Shown: piece by piece, positions 1 through 8,966 of the stretch
Layout of the letters: the number at the start of each line of letters is the position of its first letter
Position numbering within the stretch: the first letter of the stretch is position 1
Source: Mesonia ostreae
Lineage (GTDB): Bacteria; Bacteroidota; Bacteroidia; Flavobacteriales; Flavobacteriaceae
Assembly (NCBI RefSeq): GCF_031845265.1
Contig: NZ_JAVRBG010000015.1
Coordinates: 17,100-81,099, forward strand
DNA length: 64,000 bases
Reading direction: 5' to 3'
Made by a program: the position numbers and the translations under genes
The notes under the pieces: model-generated
Databases searched by the model: none
What the model was told of the DNA's origin: nothing
The model's input: only the letters and a program-made list of their open reading frames with translations

Positions 1-479
1 TGGTCTTTGGCGGAAGCAAGCTAGGTTTAATGGGGCAGGTAGCGAATGGTGCTTTGGACAATGACGGACTCGTATACGGCGTAATTCCTGATTTTTTAAA
101 AACCAAGGAGATTGTACATCGCGATTTAACCGAGTTGATTACAACGCAAGATATGCACGAGCGTAAGCTAAAAATGCACGAAATGAGTGATGGTTTTATC
201 ATGCTTCCAGGCGGTTTTGGAACCTTAGAAGAGTTTTTTGAAATTGTTACTTGGGGACAACTGGGTCTGCATAAAAAACCCATTGGCATCCTAAATACCG
301 AAGGTTATTACAACGATTTATTGATGATGTTCAATGGCATGGTCACTAAGGGTTTATTGAAAAAAGAAAATTTAGATTTGATAGTGGTTTCAGATGCGGT
401 GGAAATGCTCTTGGACAAAATGGAAAAATATGAATCTACTCACGAAGCAAAATGGCTTAATAACAAAGATCAAACTTAA
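1..479 (+). CDS. LOG family (TIGR00730) protein, 5' partial
   Basis: Partial gene: the reading frame is open from base 3 and the true start lies before the window. It encodes a Rossmann-fold protein of the LOG family (cytokinin riboside 5'-monophosphate phosphoribohydrolase or lysine-decarboxylase-like), which in bacteria hydrolyses nucleotide monophosphates to free base and ribose 5-phosphate. The visible part begins in the glycine-rich stretch VFGGSKLGLMG and contains the diagnostic PGGFGTLEE motif (bases 207-233) preceded by MHERK. The C-terminus is complete. It lies 48 bp upstream of ligA on the same strand. The family assignment is firm; the substrate is inferred from the family only. 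Confidence 0.9.
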   Translation, partial: VFGGSKLGLMGQVANGALDNDGLVYGVIPDFLKTKEIVHRDLTELITTQDMHERKLKMHEMSDGFIMLPGGFGTLEEFFEIVTWGQLGLHKKPIGILNTEGYYNDLLMMFNGMVTKGLLKKENLDLIVVSDAVEMLLDKMEKYESTHEAKWLNNKDQT

Positions 480-527
480 AAATTAACTTCTATAACTCAT
501 TTCTTACTAGCATTTAATTTCCTTAAT

Positions 528-2522
528 ATGAAAACGCCAGAACAGCAAATAAATGAACTAAGATTAGCATTGCACCAGCATAATTACAATTATTATGCGC
601 TAGACAAACCAGAAATTCGAGATTATGAGTTTGATCAAATGCTAGAGAAATTGCAAGAACTGGAAGCTGCTCACCCGGAATTCAGAAATGAGAATTCTCC
701 CACCCAACGCGTTGGAGGAACAGTTACCAAGAATTTTCCTACGGTAGTTCATGAAAATAGAATGTATTCGTTGGCCAACTCTTATTCTAAAGAGGATTTA
801 GAAGACTGGGAAAAACGCATCGAAAAGTTGAGCGACGGCAAAGTAGAATATACCTGCGAATTAAAATATGATGGTGCTTCTATAAGTTTAACCTATGAAG
901 ACGGAAAACTATTAAGAGCCGTAACTCGTGGCGATGGTACGCAAGGTGATGAAGTGACCCATAATATAAAAACCATAAAATCTGTTCCTTTACAACTCCA
1001 TGGCGATTATCCTCAAAAATTTGAAATTAGAGGAGAAGTAGTCTTGCCTTACGAAGGTTTTGCGCAATTAAATGCAGAACGGGTAGAAAATGGGGAAGAG
1101 CCTTATGCGAATCCGCGTAATACGGCTTCGGGAAGTTTAAAGTTGCAAGACAGCAGCGAGACCGCCAAGCGACCCTTGGAGTGTTTGTTATATAGTGTGG
1201 TAGGAGAGAATTTACCTTTTAAAACGCAGTTTGAAGGTTTACAAAAAGCAAGAGAATGGGGATTTAAGGTGCCAAAAGAAGCGCAATTGGCTTCGAAAAT
1301 GGAAGAAGTAGAAGCTTTTTTAAATTATTGGGATGCTAACAGGCACGATTTACCTTTTGAAACCGATGGTGTGGTAATTAAAGTAAATAACCTACGTCAA
1401 CAAGAAGAATTAGGATTTACAGCTAAAGCACCACGATGGGCGATGGCGTATAAATTTAAAGCAGAACAAGAAGAAACGCTTTTAGAAAGCATTACCTACC
1501 AAGTAGGAAGAACAGGTGCCATTACGCCGGTAGCGAATTTAAAGCCCGTCCAATTGGCGGGAACTACCGTAAAGCGAGCTTCCTTACATAACGCCGATCA
1601 AATTGAAAAATTAGATATTCGGGTTGGTGATACGGTATATGTAGAAAAAGGTGGCGAGATTATTCCCAAGATTGTAGGTGTAGATTTTACAATGCGTGAT
1701 CCAGCTTCAGAGGCTACAAAATACGCTACCAATTGTCCAGAATGTGATACTGAATTGGTTCGTGAAGAAGGTGAAGCTCAGCACTATTGCCCTAACGCAA
1801 CGGGTTGTCCCACGCAGATTGTAGGTAGAATTCAGCATTTTATTTCGCGTAAAGCGATGGATATTGAGGGCCTTGGCGGAGAAACGGTTGCTTTATTAGT
1901 AAAAGAAGGACTCATTGAAAACTATGCAGATTTATACGAGTTAAAGAAAGAAGAAGTGCTTCCGCTAGAGCGGATGGCAGAGAAGTCGGCAGATAATTTG
2001 ATTAACGGAATAGAGGCTTCCAAAAATATTCCGTTTGAACGGGTTCTTTTTGCTCTAGGAATTAGATATGTAGGCGAAACGGTGGCTAAAAAATTGGCTA
2101 AGCATTTTAAAAGTATAGATGCCTTGGCGGAAGCTTCGCAGGAAACGCTAGTGAATGTAGAAGAAATAGGAGAGAAAATTGCAGAAAGTGTGGTTCACTT
2201 TTTTGAAGTGGAAGAGAATACAAATACCCTCAACCGACTTAAAAGCTACGGACTTCAATTAGCAATTTCTGAAGAGGAGTTGGAAGGTTTAACGGATAAA
2301 TTACAAGGAAACACCTTTGTGATTTCAGGTGTGTTTGAAAAAGTTTCTCGTAAAGAACTCAAAAAACTGATTGAAGATAACGGTGGAAAAGTAACGGGTT
2401 CTATTTCAGCAAAAACCAATTATTTGGTGGCTGGAGAAAATATGGGCCCGAGTAAGCTCGCTAAAGCGGAAAAAGTGGGAACGAAGATTATTTCTGAGGA
2501 TGGGTTTTTGGATATGGTGTAG
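528..2522 (+). CDS. ligA: NAD-dependent DNA ligase LigA
   Basis: Seals nicks in duplex DNA with NAD+ during replication and repair. The 664-residue length is usual for LigA. The N-terminal Ia domain is followed by the adenylation motif KYDG, with the nucleophile Lys113. Further on come the OB fold, a four-cysteine zinc finger (Cys403, 406, 421, 427), helix-hairpin-helix repeats around residues 480-580, and a C-terminal BRCT domain from about residue 590 to the end. It starts at an ATG without a clear ribosome binding site, normal for Bacteroidota. Nothing unusual is seen. Confidence 0.98.
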   Translation: MKTPEQQINELRLALHQHNYNYYALDKPEIRDYEFDQMLEKLQELEAAHPEFRNENSPTQRVGGTVTKNFPTVVHENRMYSLANSYSKEDLEDWEKRIEKLSDGKVEYTCELKYDGASISLTYEDGKLLRAVTRGDGTQGDEVTHNIKTIKSVPLQLHGDYPQKFEIRGEVVLPYEGFAQLNAERVENGEEPYANPRNTASGSLKLQDSSETAKRPLECLLYSVVGENLPFKTQFEGLQKAREWGFKVPKEAQLASKMEEVEAFLNYWDANRHDLPFETDGVVIKVNNLRQQEELGFTAKAPRWAMAYKFKAEQEETLLESITYQVGRTGAITPVANLKPVQLAGTTVKRASLHNADQIEKLDIRVGDTVYVEKGGEIIPKIVGVDFTMRDPASEATKYATNCPECDTELVREEGEAQHYCPNATGCPTQIVGRIQHFISRKAMDIEGLGGETVALLVKEGLIENYADLYELKKEEVLPLERMAEKSADNLINGIEASKNIPFERVLFALGIRYVGETVAKKLAKHFKSIDALAEASQETLVNVEEIGEKIAESVVHFFEVEENTNTLNRLKSYGLQLAISEEELEGLTDKLQGNTFVISGVFEKVSRKELKKLIEDNGGKVTGSISAKTNYLVAGENMGPSKLAKAEKVGTKIISEDGFLDMV

Positions 2523-2523
2523 T

Positions 2524-2702
2524 ATAACCACCCCATTTCCGCAAGCGGAAATCTCCTCTACTTTATGAAAGAAGGGGAGCTTTTAATTTAGGTTTCAAGA
2601 AAGATTTCCATTAATTTTATTTCTTAATTTATCATCCGATTTCTTTTCTTCCGCAAGCGTAAATTTTCTCTTCTTTAAGAAAGCAGGGGGAGCTTTTGAT
2701 TA
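2524..2702. repeat. Two degenerate copies of a palindromic intergenic repeat
   Basis: The 373-bp gap after ligA has no gene but holds two related blocks, about 2534-2586 and 2648-2700. Each starts with TTCCGCAAGCG, continues with a pyrimidine-rich TCTCCTCT or TTCTCTTC stretch and ends GGGGAGCTTTT or similar. The first block contains a perfect hairpin, TTTCCGCAAGCGGAAA (2536-2551). Its last part is complementary to its pyrimidine-rich part, so the block can fold into a longer structure. It resembles a decayed interspersed repeat. The remainder up to 2895 contains only a further weak fragment near 2770-2790. Confidence 0.65.
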
Positions 2703-2895
2703 GTGGTGAATACTGATTTGCCATTAGTTTCTATCTTTTTTAAACAGGAGCTTTATTAATTTTAAAGGTTCCTTCCCTTCTCTAAAGAAAGAGCGTGTTC
2801 AAAGTGCCAGCCAGAAAGAATTCATTTTGAAGGTAAAACAAAGTATGGCATTGCAAAGCAATAGGGGAAGGTTAAAATATTAAAAAAACTACTTC

Positions 2896-3432
2896 CTACG
2901 GAGTACCTTTAGAAAAATCTGGATTAAACATTTCAAGTTTTAATGGAAAATTACTGCTTAGAAATTCTACGGCATTATTGGCATGATCTTCATTTTTCAG
3001 AATAAGGATACAATCTCTTTGAGTATGGTTTTCACTTAAAATGTTTATTTCAAACGCATTAAATGAGGAGGTCATGTCTGGATTAGCAACATTAAACCAA
3101 GCGTATTTTTGGGCTTTTTTGAATTTTAAAATGGCTAGTTTGGGTCGGTTGACGAGACGAATCTTCGATTTGAAAATTAGCTTAGTATAGAAAAAAGAAG
3201 CTTTATATAGCTTGGCATTCTTTTTATAAAAACCTCTTTTTAAAAAAGCGATAGCTACCAAGATGCCATATAGTAAAAGATTTATCAGTAAAAATAAAAA
3301 AATCACAAAGTGCATTAATGGTATGAGAGAGCATAATGTTATAAAGGTAATAATAAGAGGAAATCCAACTCCGAGTAATATGACTAACTTTTGATGGGTG
3401 TTAAACCGGTGTTCTAGTATAATTCTATCCAA
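2896..3432 (-). CDS. Hypothetical membrane protein (two N-terminal TM segments)
   Basis: I do not recognise this 178-residue protein. It has two closely spaced hydrophobic segments (about residues 17-37 and 40-65), then a basic linker (KRGFYKKNAK) and a soluble C-terminal domain of about 110 residues with alternating strands, possibly PH-like. The only available start is TTG, because the frame closes with a stop seven codons upstream and no upstream ATG exists. It stands alone, facing the ligA repeat region and about 100 bp from the next minus-strand gene stop. The ORF is probably a real gene because it is long for a random frame and its composition matches its neighbours. Confidence 0.6.
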   Translation of the reverse strand: MDRIILEHRFNTHQKLVILLGVGFPLIITFITLCSLIPLMHFVIFLFLLINLLLYGILVAIAFLKRGFYKKNAKLYKASFFYTKLIFKSKIRLVNRPKLAILKFKKAQKYAWFNVANPDMTSSFNAFEINILSENHTQRDCILILKNEDHANNAVEFLSSNFPLKLEMFNPDFSKGTP

Positions 3433-3539
3433 ATGTGAAGTGTTAAAAGTTTAAAAATAATTTGAGTTGTAAAAATAACATTTACGTTTTTGACAAGTGA
3501 AATAGTTTCCTCTTCTTTAAAATGAAAGTTTTGACAATC

Positions 3540-4454
3540 TTACACCAAGATACTGGCGCCTTTTCCATTCACTTTGTTGGCATGATCTAGATAGAAGTCG
3601 ATACGGCCTAGCATAATTCCTGCCCAACCTACTTGATTAACGAGTACTTCTTTTCCTTCAGCGTTTTTAGTGACGGTGGGTTTCTCTAAAAAGGTATGAG
3701 AATGTCCGCCAATTATCAAATCGATGTTTTTGGTTTGAGAAGCTAGTTTTAAATCGTCTATTTTATCACTTTCATAGCTGTAGCCTAAATGAGAAAGGCA
3801 GATCACTAAATCACATTTTTCGGTTTCTTTGAGCTTTTTTACGATGTCTTGAGAAATATTCACTGGATCGTGATAGACGGTTTCTTTGTACATTTTCTTG
3901 TTCACTAAGCCCTGTAGCTGAATTCCTACTCCAAATACCCCAATTTTCACTCCGTCTTTATGAAAAACCTGGTACGGTTTTATTTGTCCGTCGAGAACGG
4001 TATTCGAAAAATCATAGTTGGCATTCAATAAGTTGAATTTTGCATTTGGTAATTGTGCGTGTAAGCCACCAATCCCATTGTCGAAATCGTGATTACCAAT
4101 GGTCGCGGCATCGTAGCCGAGTTTGCTCATCAGTTTAAACTCCAATTCGCCACCATAAAAGTTGAAATAGGGCGTTCCTTGAAAAATGTCTCCCGCATCC
4201 AAAACTAAGGTATTGGGATTCTCTTTTTTGATGTTTTTAATCAGCGTATAGCGTTTGGCTACGCCTCCTTGCCCAGGGTAGCTGTCATCACTCGTAGGAA
4301 AAGGATCAATATGACTGTGTACATCATTGGTATGTAAAATGGTGATGTGTTTCGCTTCCGCGGAAGCAAAAGAACTGCTGAGTAAAGCGGTGCCACCTAT
4401 TCCTGTAAAAATTCCTGCTGCGGCTGTTTTTTGTATAAAATCTCTTCTTTTCAT
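3540..4454 (-). CDS. 5'-nucleotidase catalytic (metallophosphatase) protein, Tat-type signal
   Basis: Calcineurin-like metallophosphatase domain of the UshA/5'-nucleotidase family, which dephosphorylates nucleotides in the periplasm. A twin-arginine style signal peptide begins MKRRDF. The metal-site motifs follow in order: HTNDVHSH (residues 41-48), GDIFQGT (about 87), GNHDFDNG (about 121) and GGHSHT (about 250). At 304 residues it has the catalytic half only; the C-terminal nucleotide-binding half normally fused to it is the separate gene immediately upstream in the operon (3-bp gap). The two presumably act together. The exact substrate cannot be read from sequence. Confidence 0.92.
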   Translation of the reverse strand: MKRRDFIQKTAAAGIFTGIGGTALLSSSFASAEAKHITILHTNDVHSHIDPFPTSDDSYPGQGGVAKRYTLIKNIKKENPNTLVLDAGDIFQGTPYFNFYGGELEFKLMSKLGYDAATIGNHDFDNGIGGLHAQLPNAKFNLLNANYDFSNTVLDGQIKPYQVFHKDGVKIGVFGVGIQLQGLVNKKMYKETVYHDPVNISQDIVKKLKETEKCDLVICLSHLGYSYESDKIDDLKLASQTKNIDLIIGGHSHTFLEKPTVTKNAEGKEVLVNQVGWAGIMLGRIDFYLDHANKVNGKGASILV

Positions 4455-4457
4455 GGC

Positions 4458-5234
4458 TTATTGTTTTATAAAACGCTCATCGCGAACAGGATTAATGGTA
4501 TCGTGTTTTTTAAAATAATCTATAAAAACATTACGTAGTTTATAATCTAGGTAAGTTTCACTCTGGCGTATGGCAAAAAAGTTCATATGGTCGCCTCCAT
4601 CCATCAGGTAGTCGTTGGTGACGATAAAATAAGATTTGTTGAGATCTACTTTTTTTCCTTGTATACGTCCGGTTTTTATTTGATTGTCTTCAGTTAAAGT
4701 TAACTGCATTCCGGCGACAGGGTGCGCCACCTCACTTTTAGAAAGGTATTCAAACATTTTTAAAACCTGTGTTCCTTTTAATTCGATTACGACCGCTTCA
4801 TTTTCAAACGGCATAATGTTATAAGCGGTTTTGGTGTTGATATCGCCGCGGTTGATGCTAGACCTAATTCCGCCGTGGTTGAGTAAAACCGCATCTATAT
4901 TATTTCCTGTACGTTGATGAAACACGGGGTTAGTGATTTCTAAAAGCGCATCGGCCATCATATTTCCTATGGCGGTATTGTATTCTCCATCAAATTTAGA
5001 AAGTGTGTTGGGCGTGTAAGACAAGACTTTATTCATTTCATCTTTAATGCGGTCTTTATAGGGAGCGACAAAAGTCTTGATTTCTTCATCTTCGGTCAGG
5101 GACTTTTCTATAGAAAGCTGCTTTCCTTCAATTTGGGAAACTGCTAAAGGTACTTTCGTATTTTTATTTTGGTATTTACATCCCGAAAAGGAGAAGATCA
5201 CAATTCCGTAAAGGATAAAAAGAATATTTCTCAT
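4458..5234 (-). CDS. 5'-nucleotidase C-terminal domain lipoprotein
   Basis: Encodes only the C-terminal (substrate-binding) domain of the 5'-nucleotidase family. Typical signatures are GEYNTAIGNMMADALLE, NHGGIRSSI and MPFENEAVVIELKG. The start is placed at the ATG at 5234, eleven codons inside a longer open frame, because this gives a clean lipoprotein signal with lipobox FSGC. It is the first gene of a two-gene minus-strand operon; the catalytic half follows after 3 bp. As a lipoprotein it would be membrane anchored, while its partner carries a Tat-like signal. The split of one enzyme into two adjacent genes is the notable point. Confidence 0.9.
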   Translation of the reverse strand: MRNILFILYGIVIFSFSGCKYQNKNTKVPLAVSQIEGKQLSIEKSLTEDEEIKTFVAPYKDRIKDEMNKVLSYTPNTLSKFDGEYNTAIGNMMADALLEITNPVFHQRTGNNIDAVLLNHGGIRSSINRGDINTKTAYNIMPFENEAVVIELKGTQVLKMFEYLSKSEVAHPVAGMQLTLTEDNQIKTGRIQGKKVDLNKSYFIVTNDYLMDGGDHMNFFAIRQSETYLDYKLRNVFIDYFKKHDTINPVRDERFIKQ

Positions 5235-5364
5235 TGAATCATTTTTTTGCAAAGGTAAAGATAGCATTTTAAGCTAAATTGGATGAAGACTAATTTTTGT
5301 ATTTTTTTACTTAAAAATGTAACATTTGCCTGAAAGAGGAGTCTTATTAAAAAAACCATACTAC

Positions 5365-7233
5365 ATGAAAAAAATGATTTATACTGCGGCTTTAGCTTTT
5401 GCGCTATTCTCGTGTAAGAGTACCGCAGTAAAAACAGCAGAAAACGACACTATTGTAACCAATATCGATTTGGTAGATATACAAGACGATAAGGTGATGG
5501 TGAGCGTTGATCCTGGGAAAATTGATAAGGAAACGATTGTGTTTTACATTCCAAAAACGGTTCCCGGAACCTATTCTACGGATAACTACGGAAAATTTAT
5601 CGAGAATTTAAAAGCATACAACTATAAAGGCGAAGAGTTAAATGTTACCAACTTAGACGAAAACTCTTGGCAGATTACAGATGCGACACAATTAGATAAA
5701 GTTACCTATTGGGTAAACGATTCTTTTGATGTGGAAGGTGAAGAAGGTGTGTTTTCTCCAGCAGGAACTAATATTGCTGCCAACGAAAACTTTATGCTTA
5801 ATCTACATGCTTTTGTAGGTTACTTTGACGGGTTAACCGAAACGCCTTATCAGTTATTGGTTAAAAGACCCAACGAACTTATGGCGGGGACTTCTTTGAA
5901 ATCTCAACCCGCTTCTCAGCCTGAGGGAGATGCAACCATAGATGAATATGCGGCGAGTCGTTACTTTGAAATCACTGATAATCCTATAATGTATTCTGCT
6001 TCTGAGAGTGTAGATTTTCAATTGGGAGATATGAAGGTGATTTTAGACGTGTATTCTCCTAATGGAGTACATACTGCGGAATCAATTAAGCCTAATATGA
6101 GTAAAATTTTAGAAGCTCAAAAAAGGTTTTTAGGCGATATTGATAATACTGATATGTATGCTATTTTATTGTATTTAGCAGACATGCAAAAAACCGATGC
6201 TAAAGGTTTTGGAGCTTTAGAGCATCATACTTCTACAACTGTGGTTTTACCAGAAACTATGCCATTGCAAGCTTTAAATGAGTCGATGAAAGATGTGGTT
6301 TCTCATGAGTTCTTTCATATTATTACGCCCTTAAGCGTACATTCAGATGAGGTTCATTATTTTGATTACAACAACCCAAAAATGTCTCAGCATTTATGGA
6401 TGTATGAAGGAGTGACCGAGTATTTTGCAAATTTATTTCAAGTGAATCAAGGTTTAATAAATGACGAAGCTTTTTACGCAAGAATGGCAGAAAAAATAGC
6501 TTCTTCTAGAAGTTTTGATGATACCATGTCCTTTACGGAATTGAGCGAGAATATCTTGGATGATAAATATGAGCCTAGTTACTATAACGTATATCAAAAA
6601 GGAGCATTAATAGGAATGGCCTTAGACATTCGTTTAAGAGAATTAAGCGATGGAGAAATGGGAATTTTAGACTTAATGAAAAAATTAAGCGCTCAATACG
6701 GAAAAGAAAACCCATTTAAAGATGATGAATTATTTGATGATATTGTAAAACTGACTTATCCTGAAATAAGAACCTTTTTAACCACCTATGTAAGCGGAAC
6801 GACTCCTATTCCTTACCAAGATTTCTTTGCAAAAGTAGGTGTAGAAAAAACAGAACAAGAGGTGAAATCTGGGTATTTCTTAAATGGACAAGTGCCTTTT
6901 ATTGATGGAAGTCCTGAGACCAAAGCTATTTTTGTTCGTAAAGGAATAGAATTGAATTCATTTTTAAAAGAGATGAATTTAAAGGGTGGGGACATCATTA
7001 AGTCAATTAATGGAACCGAGTATACGATTGATAACGCTTATGCGTTAATTATGACTTCTCAAGGATGGAAAAAAGGAGATAAAATTGAAATGGTAATTGA
7101 TAGAGATGGAGAAGAAATGACTTTAAAAGGCAAAGTTTCTCCAGCCACTTTAATGAAAACTAGTTATAAATCTTTAGACTTACCTGCTACAGATGCACGT
7201 GTGCAGTTGCGTGAAGCTTGGTTAAGAGGGTAG
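5365..7233 (+). CDS. M61 family metallopeptidase (glycyl aminopeptidase-like) lipoprotein
   Basis: Zinc peptidase of family M61. The 622-residue protein starts at the ATG at 5365, which gives a lipoprotein signal ending LFSC. The upstream TTG at 5326 would put 13 extra residues before the signal and is rejected. The N-terminal beta-rich domain is followed by the zinc motif HEFFH (residues 314-318) and the third ligand Glu348 in WMYEGVTEYF. A PDZ domain lies near the C-terminus (about 530-605). Family members cleave N-terminal glycine or alanine peptides. It is monocistronic, and a hairpin terminator follows about 190 bp downstream. Confidence 0.93.
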   Translation: MKKMIYTAALAFALFSCKSTAVKTAENDTIVTNIDLVDIQDDKVMVSVDPGKIDKETIVFYIPKTVPGTYSTDNYGKFIENLKAYNYKGEELNVTNLDENSWQITDATQLDKVTYWVNDSFDVEGEEGVFSPAGTNIAANENFMLNLHAFVGYFDGLTETPYQLLVKRPNELMAGTSLKSQPASQPEGDATIDEYAASRYFEITDNPIMYSASESVDFQLGDMKVILDVYSPNGVHTAESIKPNMSKILEAQKRFLGDIDNTDMYAILLYLADMQKTDAKGFGALEHHTSTTVVLPETMPLQALNESMKDVVSHEFFHIITPLSVHSDEVHYFDYNNPKMSQHLWMYEGVTEYFANLFQVNQGLINDEAFYARMAEKIASSRSFDDTMSFTELSENILDDKYEPSYYNVYQKGALIGMALDIRLRELSDGEMGILDLMKKLSAQYGKENPFKDDELFDDIVKLTYPEIRTFLTTYVSGTTPIPYQDFFAKVGVEKTEQEVKSGYFLNGQVPFIDGSPETKAIFVRKGIELNSFLKEMNLKGGDIIKSINGTEYTIDNAYALIMTSQGWKKGDKIEMVIDRDGEEMTLKGKVSPATLMKTSYKSLDLPATDARVQLREAWLRG

Positions 7234-7239
7234 ATTTTG

Positions 7240-7330
7240 CTTTATTAGAGAATAGATCGCTGCGCTGTTAGAATATAGAAATTATACCGTTTTGCAGTTA
7301 AAATATAGAATCTAGATTTGATTCTAACTA
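7240..7330. repeat. Low-complexity TAGAATATAGAA-type intergenic sequence
   Basis: The gap between the M61 gene and the DUF6913 gene holds a run of related words (TTAGAGAATAGATC, TTAGAATATAGAAAT, TTAAAATATAGAATCTAGATT) around the GC-richer island CGCTGCGCTG. It looks like a decayed repeat of simple composition. No coding frame and no classical RNA structure is seen. Confidence 0.4.
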
Positions 7331-7421
7331 ATTGATAAGCAATATTTTTTCTAATTTGAGATTAGCGTTTCATTTTAGATTTAACCTTTAAAAAAAACTA
7401 TTTTTTTAAATTTAAGACAAA

Positions 7422-7446
7422 AGCGGTAGAAATACCGCTTTTTTTT
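7422..7446 (+). terminator. Rho-independent terminator
   Basis: Perfect 7-bp stem AGCGGTA / TACCGCT with a GAAA loop, followed by an uninterrupted run of T. It is the first strong terminator after the M61 peptidase gene and lies before the promoter of the DUF6913-dapA operon. Confidence 0.85.
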
Positions 7447-7477
7447 ACTATAAATTTGAGCAAACAAAGAATAAACT

Positions 7478-7485
7478 TACCTTTA
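7478..7485 (+). promoter_or_regulatory. -7 promoter box (TACCTTTA) for DUF6913-dapA
   Basis: TACCTTTA fits the Bacteroidota -7 consensus TAnnTTTG except for the last base. It lies 30 bp before the ATG at 7516 and just after a terminator, the expected place for the operon promoter. Confidence 0.5.
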
Positions 7486-7515
7486 CAAAATCAATCACTT
7501 TGAGTGAGATTATAA

Positions 7516-8019
7516 ATGAGTATTAAAAAATTTGGCATAGAGAAAGCCTTAGAAAAACGGCTTTTGTTACGAAAAAAGCAAGATTTACATAGCTTAAAAC
7601 GGGTAGCTCTTGTTGTTGGTTCACACTCGGTTGATGTGGAAAGACTGCAGAAGAAATTATTGTCGGCGTTTTCATTGTCTAAGAATCAGTTGAGTAGTTT
7701 TATTTATAAAGAAAGTAAAGAGAATGAAAAAGAAAAAGAAATTTGTTTTTCTGAAAAAGATTTCAACTGGAGAGGAGGACTCAAAAAAGAAAGTAGGTTA
7801 AACGATTTTTTGGCACAAGATTTTGATTTGCTGGTAAATTATTTCTCAGAGAATAATTTAGCTTTACAGTTGGTTTCAGCTTCCACGGAAGCGAAATTAA
7901 AAGTAGGTGTAGCACACGAAGAAAAGCGGTTAAACGACATAGAAATCGTGGTGAAGAAGGAAGAAAGTGGAGTTTTTATTTCAGAATTAAAAAAATACGT
8001 CGATATAATTAAGGAATAA
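7516..8019 (+). CDS. DUF6913 family protein
   Basis: Small 167-residue soluble protein of unknown function, basic at the N-terminus (KALEKRLLLRKKQ). I assign DUF6913 from memory of the family's length, its opening and its usual position directly before dapA in Flavobacteriaceae. No catalytic motif is visible and there is no signal peptide. Its stop codon overlaps the dapA start (TAATG), so the two genes are translationally coupled. A role connected to dapA is therefore possible but unproven. Confidence 0.75.
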   Translation: MSIKKFGIEKALEKRLLLRKKQDLHSLKRVALVVGSHSVDVERLQKKLLSAFSLSKNQLSSFIYKESKENEKEKEICFSEKDFNWRGGLKKESRLNDFLAQDFDLLVNYFSENNLALQLVSASTEAKLKVGVAHEEKRLNDIEIVVKKEESGVFISELKKYVDIIKE

Positions 8020-8894
8020 TGGAAAAATTTATAGGAACAGGAGTGGCACTTATTACGCCGTTTAAAGAAGATCAATCTGTTGATGTAGAAGCATTGCGAG
8101 ACTTGGTAAAGTTTCAAATAAACAACGGCATAGATTATATCGTGGTGTTGGGAACGACAGCCGAAAGTGCTACGCTTAGCGCGGAAGAAAAAACTTTGGT
8201 AAAACAAACGATTGTTGAAGCCAATAACGGAGAATTACCTTTGGTTTTAGGAATAGGCGGAAATCATACCGCAGGATTGGTGCAACAACTTAAGAAAGAA
8301 AATTTAGAAGGATTTGATGCTATTTTATCGGTTTCACCATTTTATAATAAACCTACGCAAGAGGGTATTTATCAGCACTTTAAGCAAGTTTCAGAAAACT
8401 CTCCCTTGCCTATTATTTTATATAATGTACCGGGAAGAACAGGAAGCAATATGTTGCCCTATACAGTAGCGCGATTGGCCAGCGATTTTGAAAATATTAT
8501 TGCGATAAAAGAAGCTGCTGGAGATTTGGTGCAAGCGATGGAAATGATCCAGCAATGTCCTAAAGATTTCTTGGTGATTTCTGGAGATGATATGATTACA
8601 CTTCCTATGGTTTTAGCGGGTGGAGCAGGAGTAATTTCTGTAATTGCTGAAGGTTTTCCAGAAGAATTCTCTAATATGGTTGCTTTGGGCTTAGATAGAA
8701 AGGTAGATGAAGCTTACGAGATTCATTACCAAATGGCTTCGGCGATTGATATGATTTTTGAAGAAGGAAATCCTGCTGGAATTAAATCGGTGTTTAAAAA
8801 GCTAGGTTTAGCAACAGATGTGGTAAGGCTTCCCTTGGTAAAAGCTTCAGAAAATTTACAGTTGAGGTTAGCAGATTTTATAGATAACAAATAA
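8019..8894 (+). CDS. dapA: 4-hydroxy-tetrahydrodipicolinate synthase DapA
   Basis: Condenses pyruvate with aspartate semialdehyde, the first committed step to diaminopimelate and lysine. The 291-residue TIM barrel has the active-site residues: Thr46-Thr47 in GTTAES, Tyr135 and Arg140 in YNVPGRTG, and the Schiff-base Lys164 in AIKEAAGD. The start overlaps the DUF6913 stop by one base. The next enzyme of the pathway, dapB, is also in this window (about 57 kb) but in a different operon. Confidence 0.98.
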   Translation: MEKFIGTGVALITPFKEDQSVDVEALRDLVKFQINNGIDYIVVLGTTAESATLSAEEKTLVKQTIVEANNGELPLVLGIGGNHTAGLVQQLKKENLEGFDAILSVSPFYNKPTQEGIYQHFKQVSENSPLPIILYNVPGRTGSNMLPYTVARLASDFENIIAIKEAAGDLVQAMEMIQQCPKDFLVISGDDMITLPMVLAGGAGVISVIAEGFPEEFSNMVALGLDRKVDEAYEIHYQMASAIDMIFEEGNPAGIKSVFKKLGLATDVVRLPLVKASENLQLRLADFIDNK

Positions 8895-8954
8895 TAATTA
8901 GTGCAAAACAATATTTCTAACGCATAAGAGTTTTTTAATTACGTTAGAAAGCAG

Positions 8955-8962
8955 TACTTTTG
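8955..8962 (+). promoter_or_regulatory. -7 promoter box (TACTTTTG) at bamD
   Basis: Exact match to TAnnTTTG, ending only 4 bp before the ATG at 8967. Transcription would start at or within a base or two of that ATG. The mRNA would then be leaderless, or translation would begin at the in-frame ATG at 8982. Confidence 0.65.
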
Positions 8963-8966
8963 CAAG

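Noticed and set aside
5326..5364. TTG start for the M61 peptidase
   Set aside because: Adds 13 residues before a complete lipoprotein signal starting at 5365.
7240..7330. Small RNA gene
   Set aside because: The sequence is A/T-rich and repetitive without stable hairpins or promoter; treated as a low-complexity repeat.
7839..8207. Minus-strand frame across the DUF6913/dapA junction
   Set aside because: Covers the start of dapA, whose active-site residues are clear; the antisense translation is unlike a protein.
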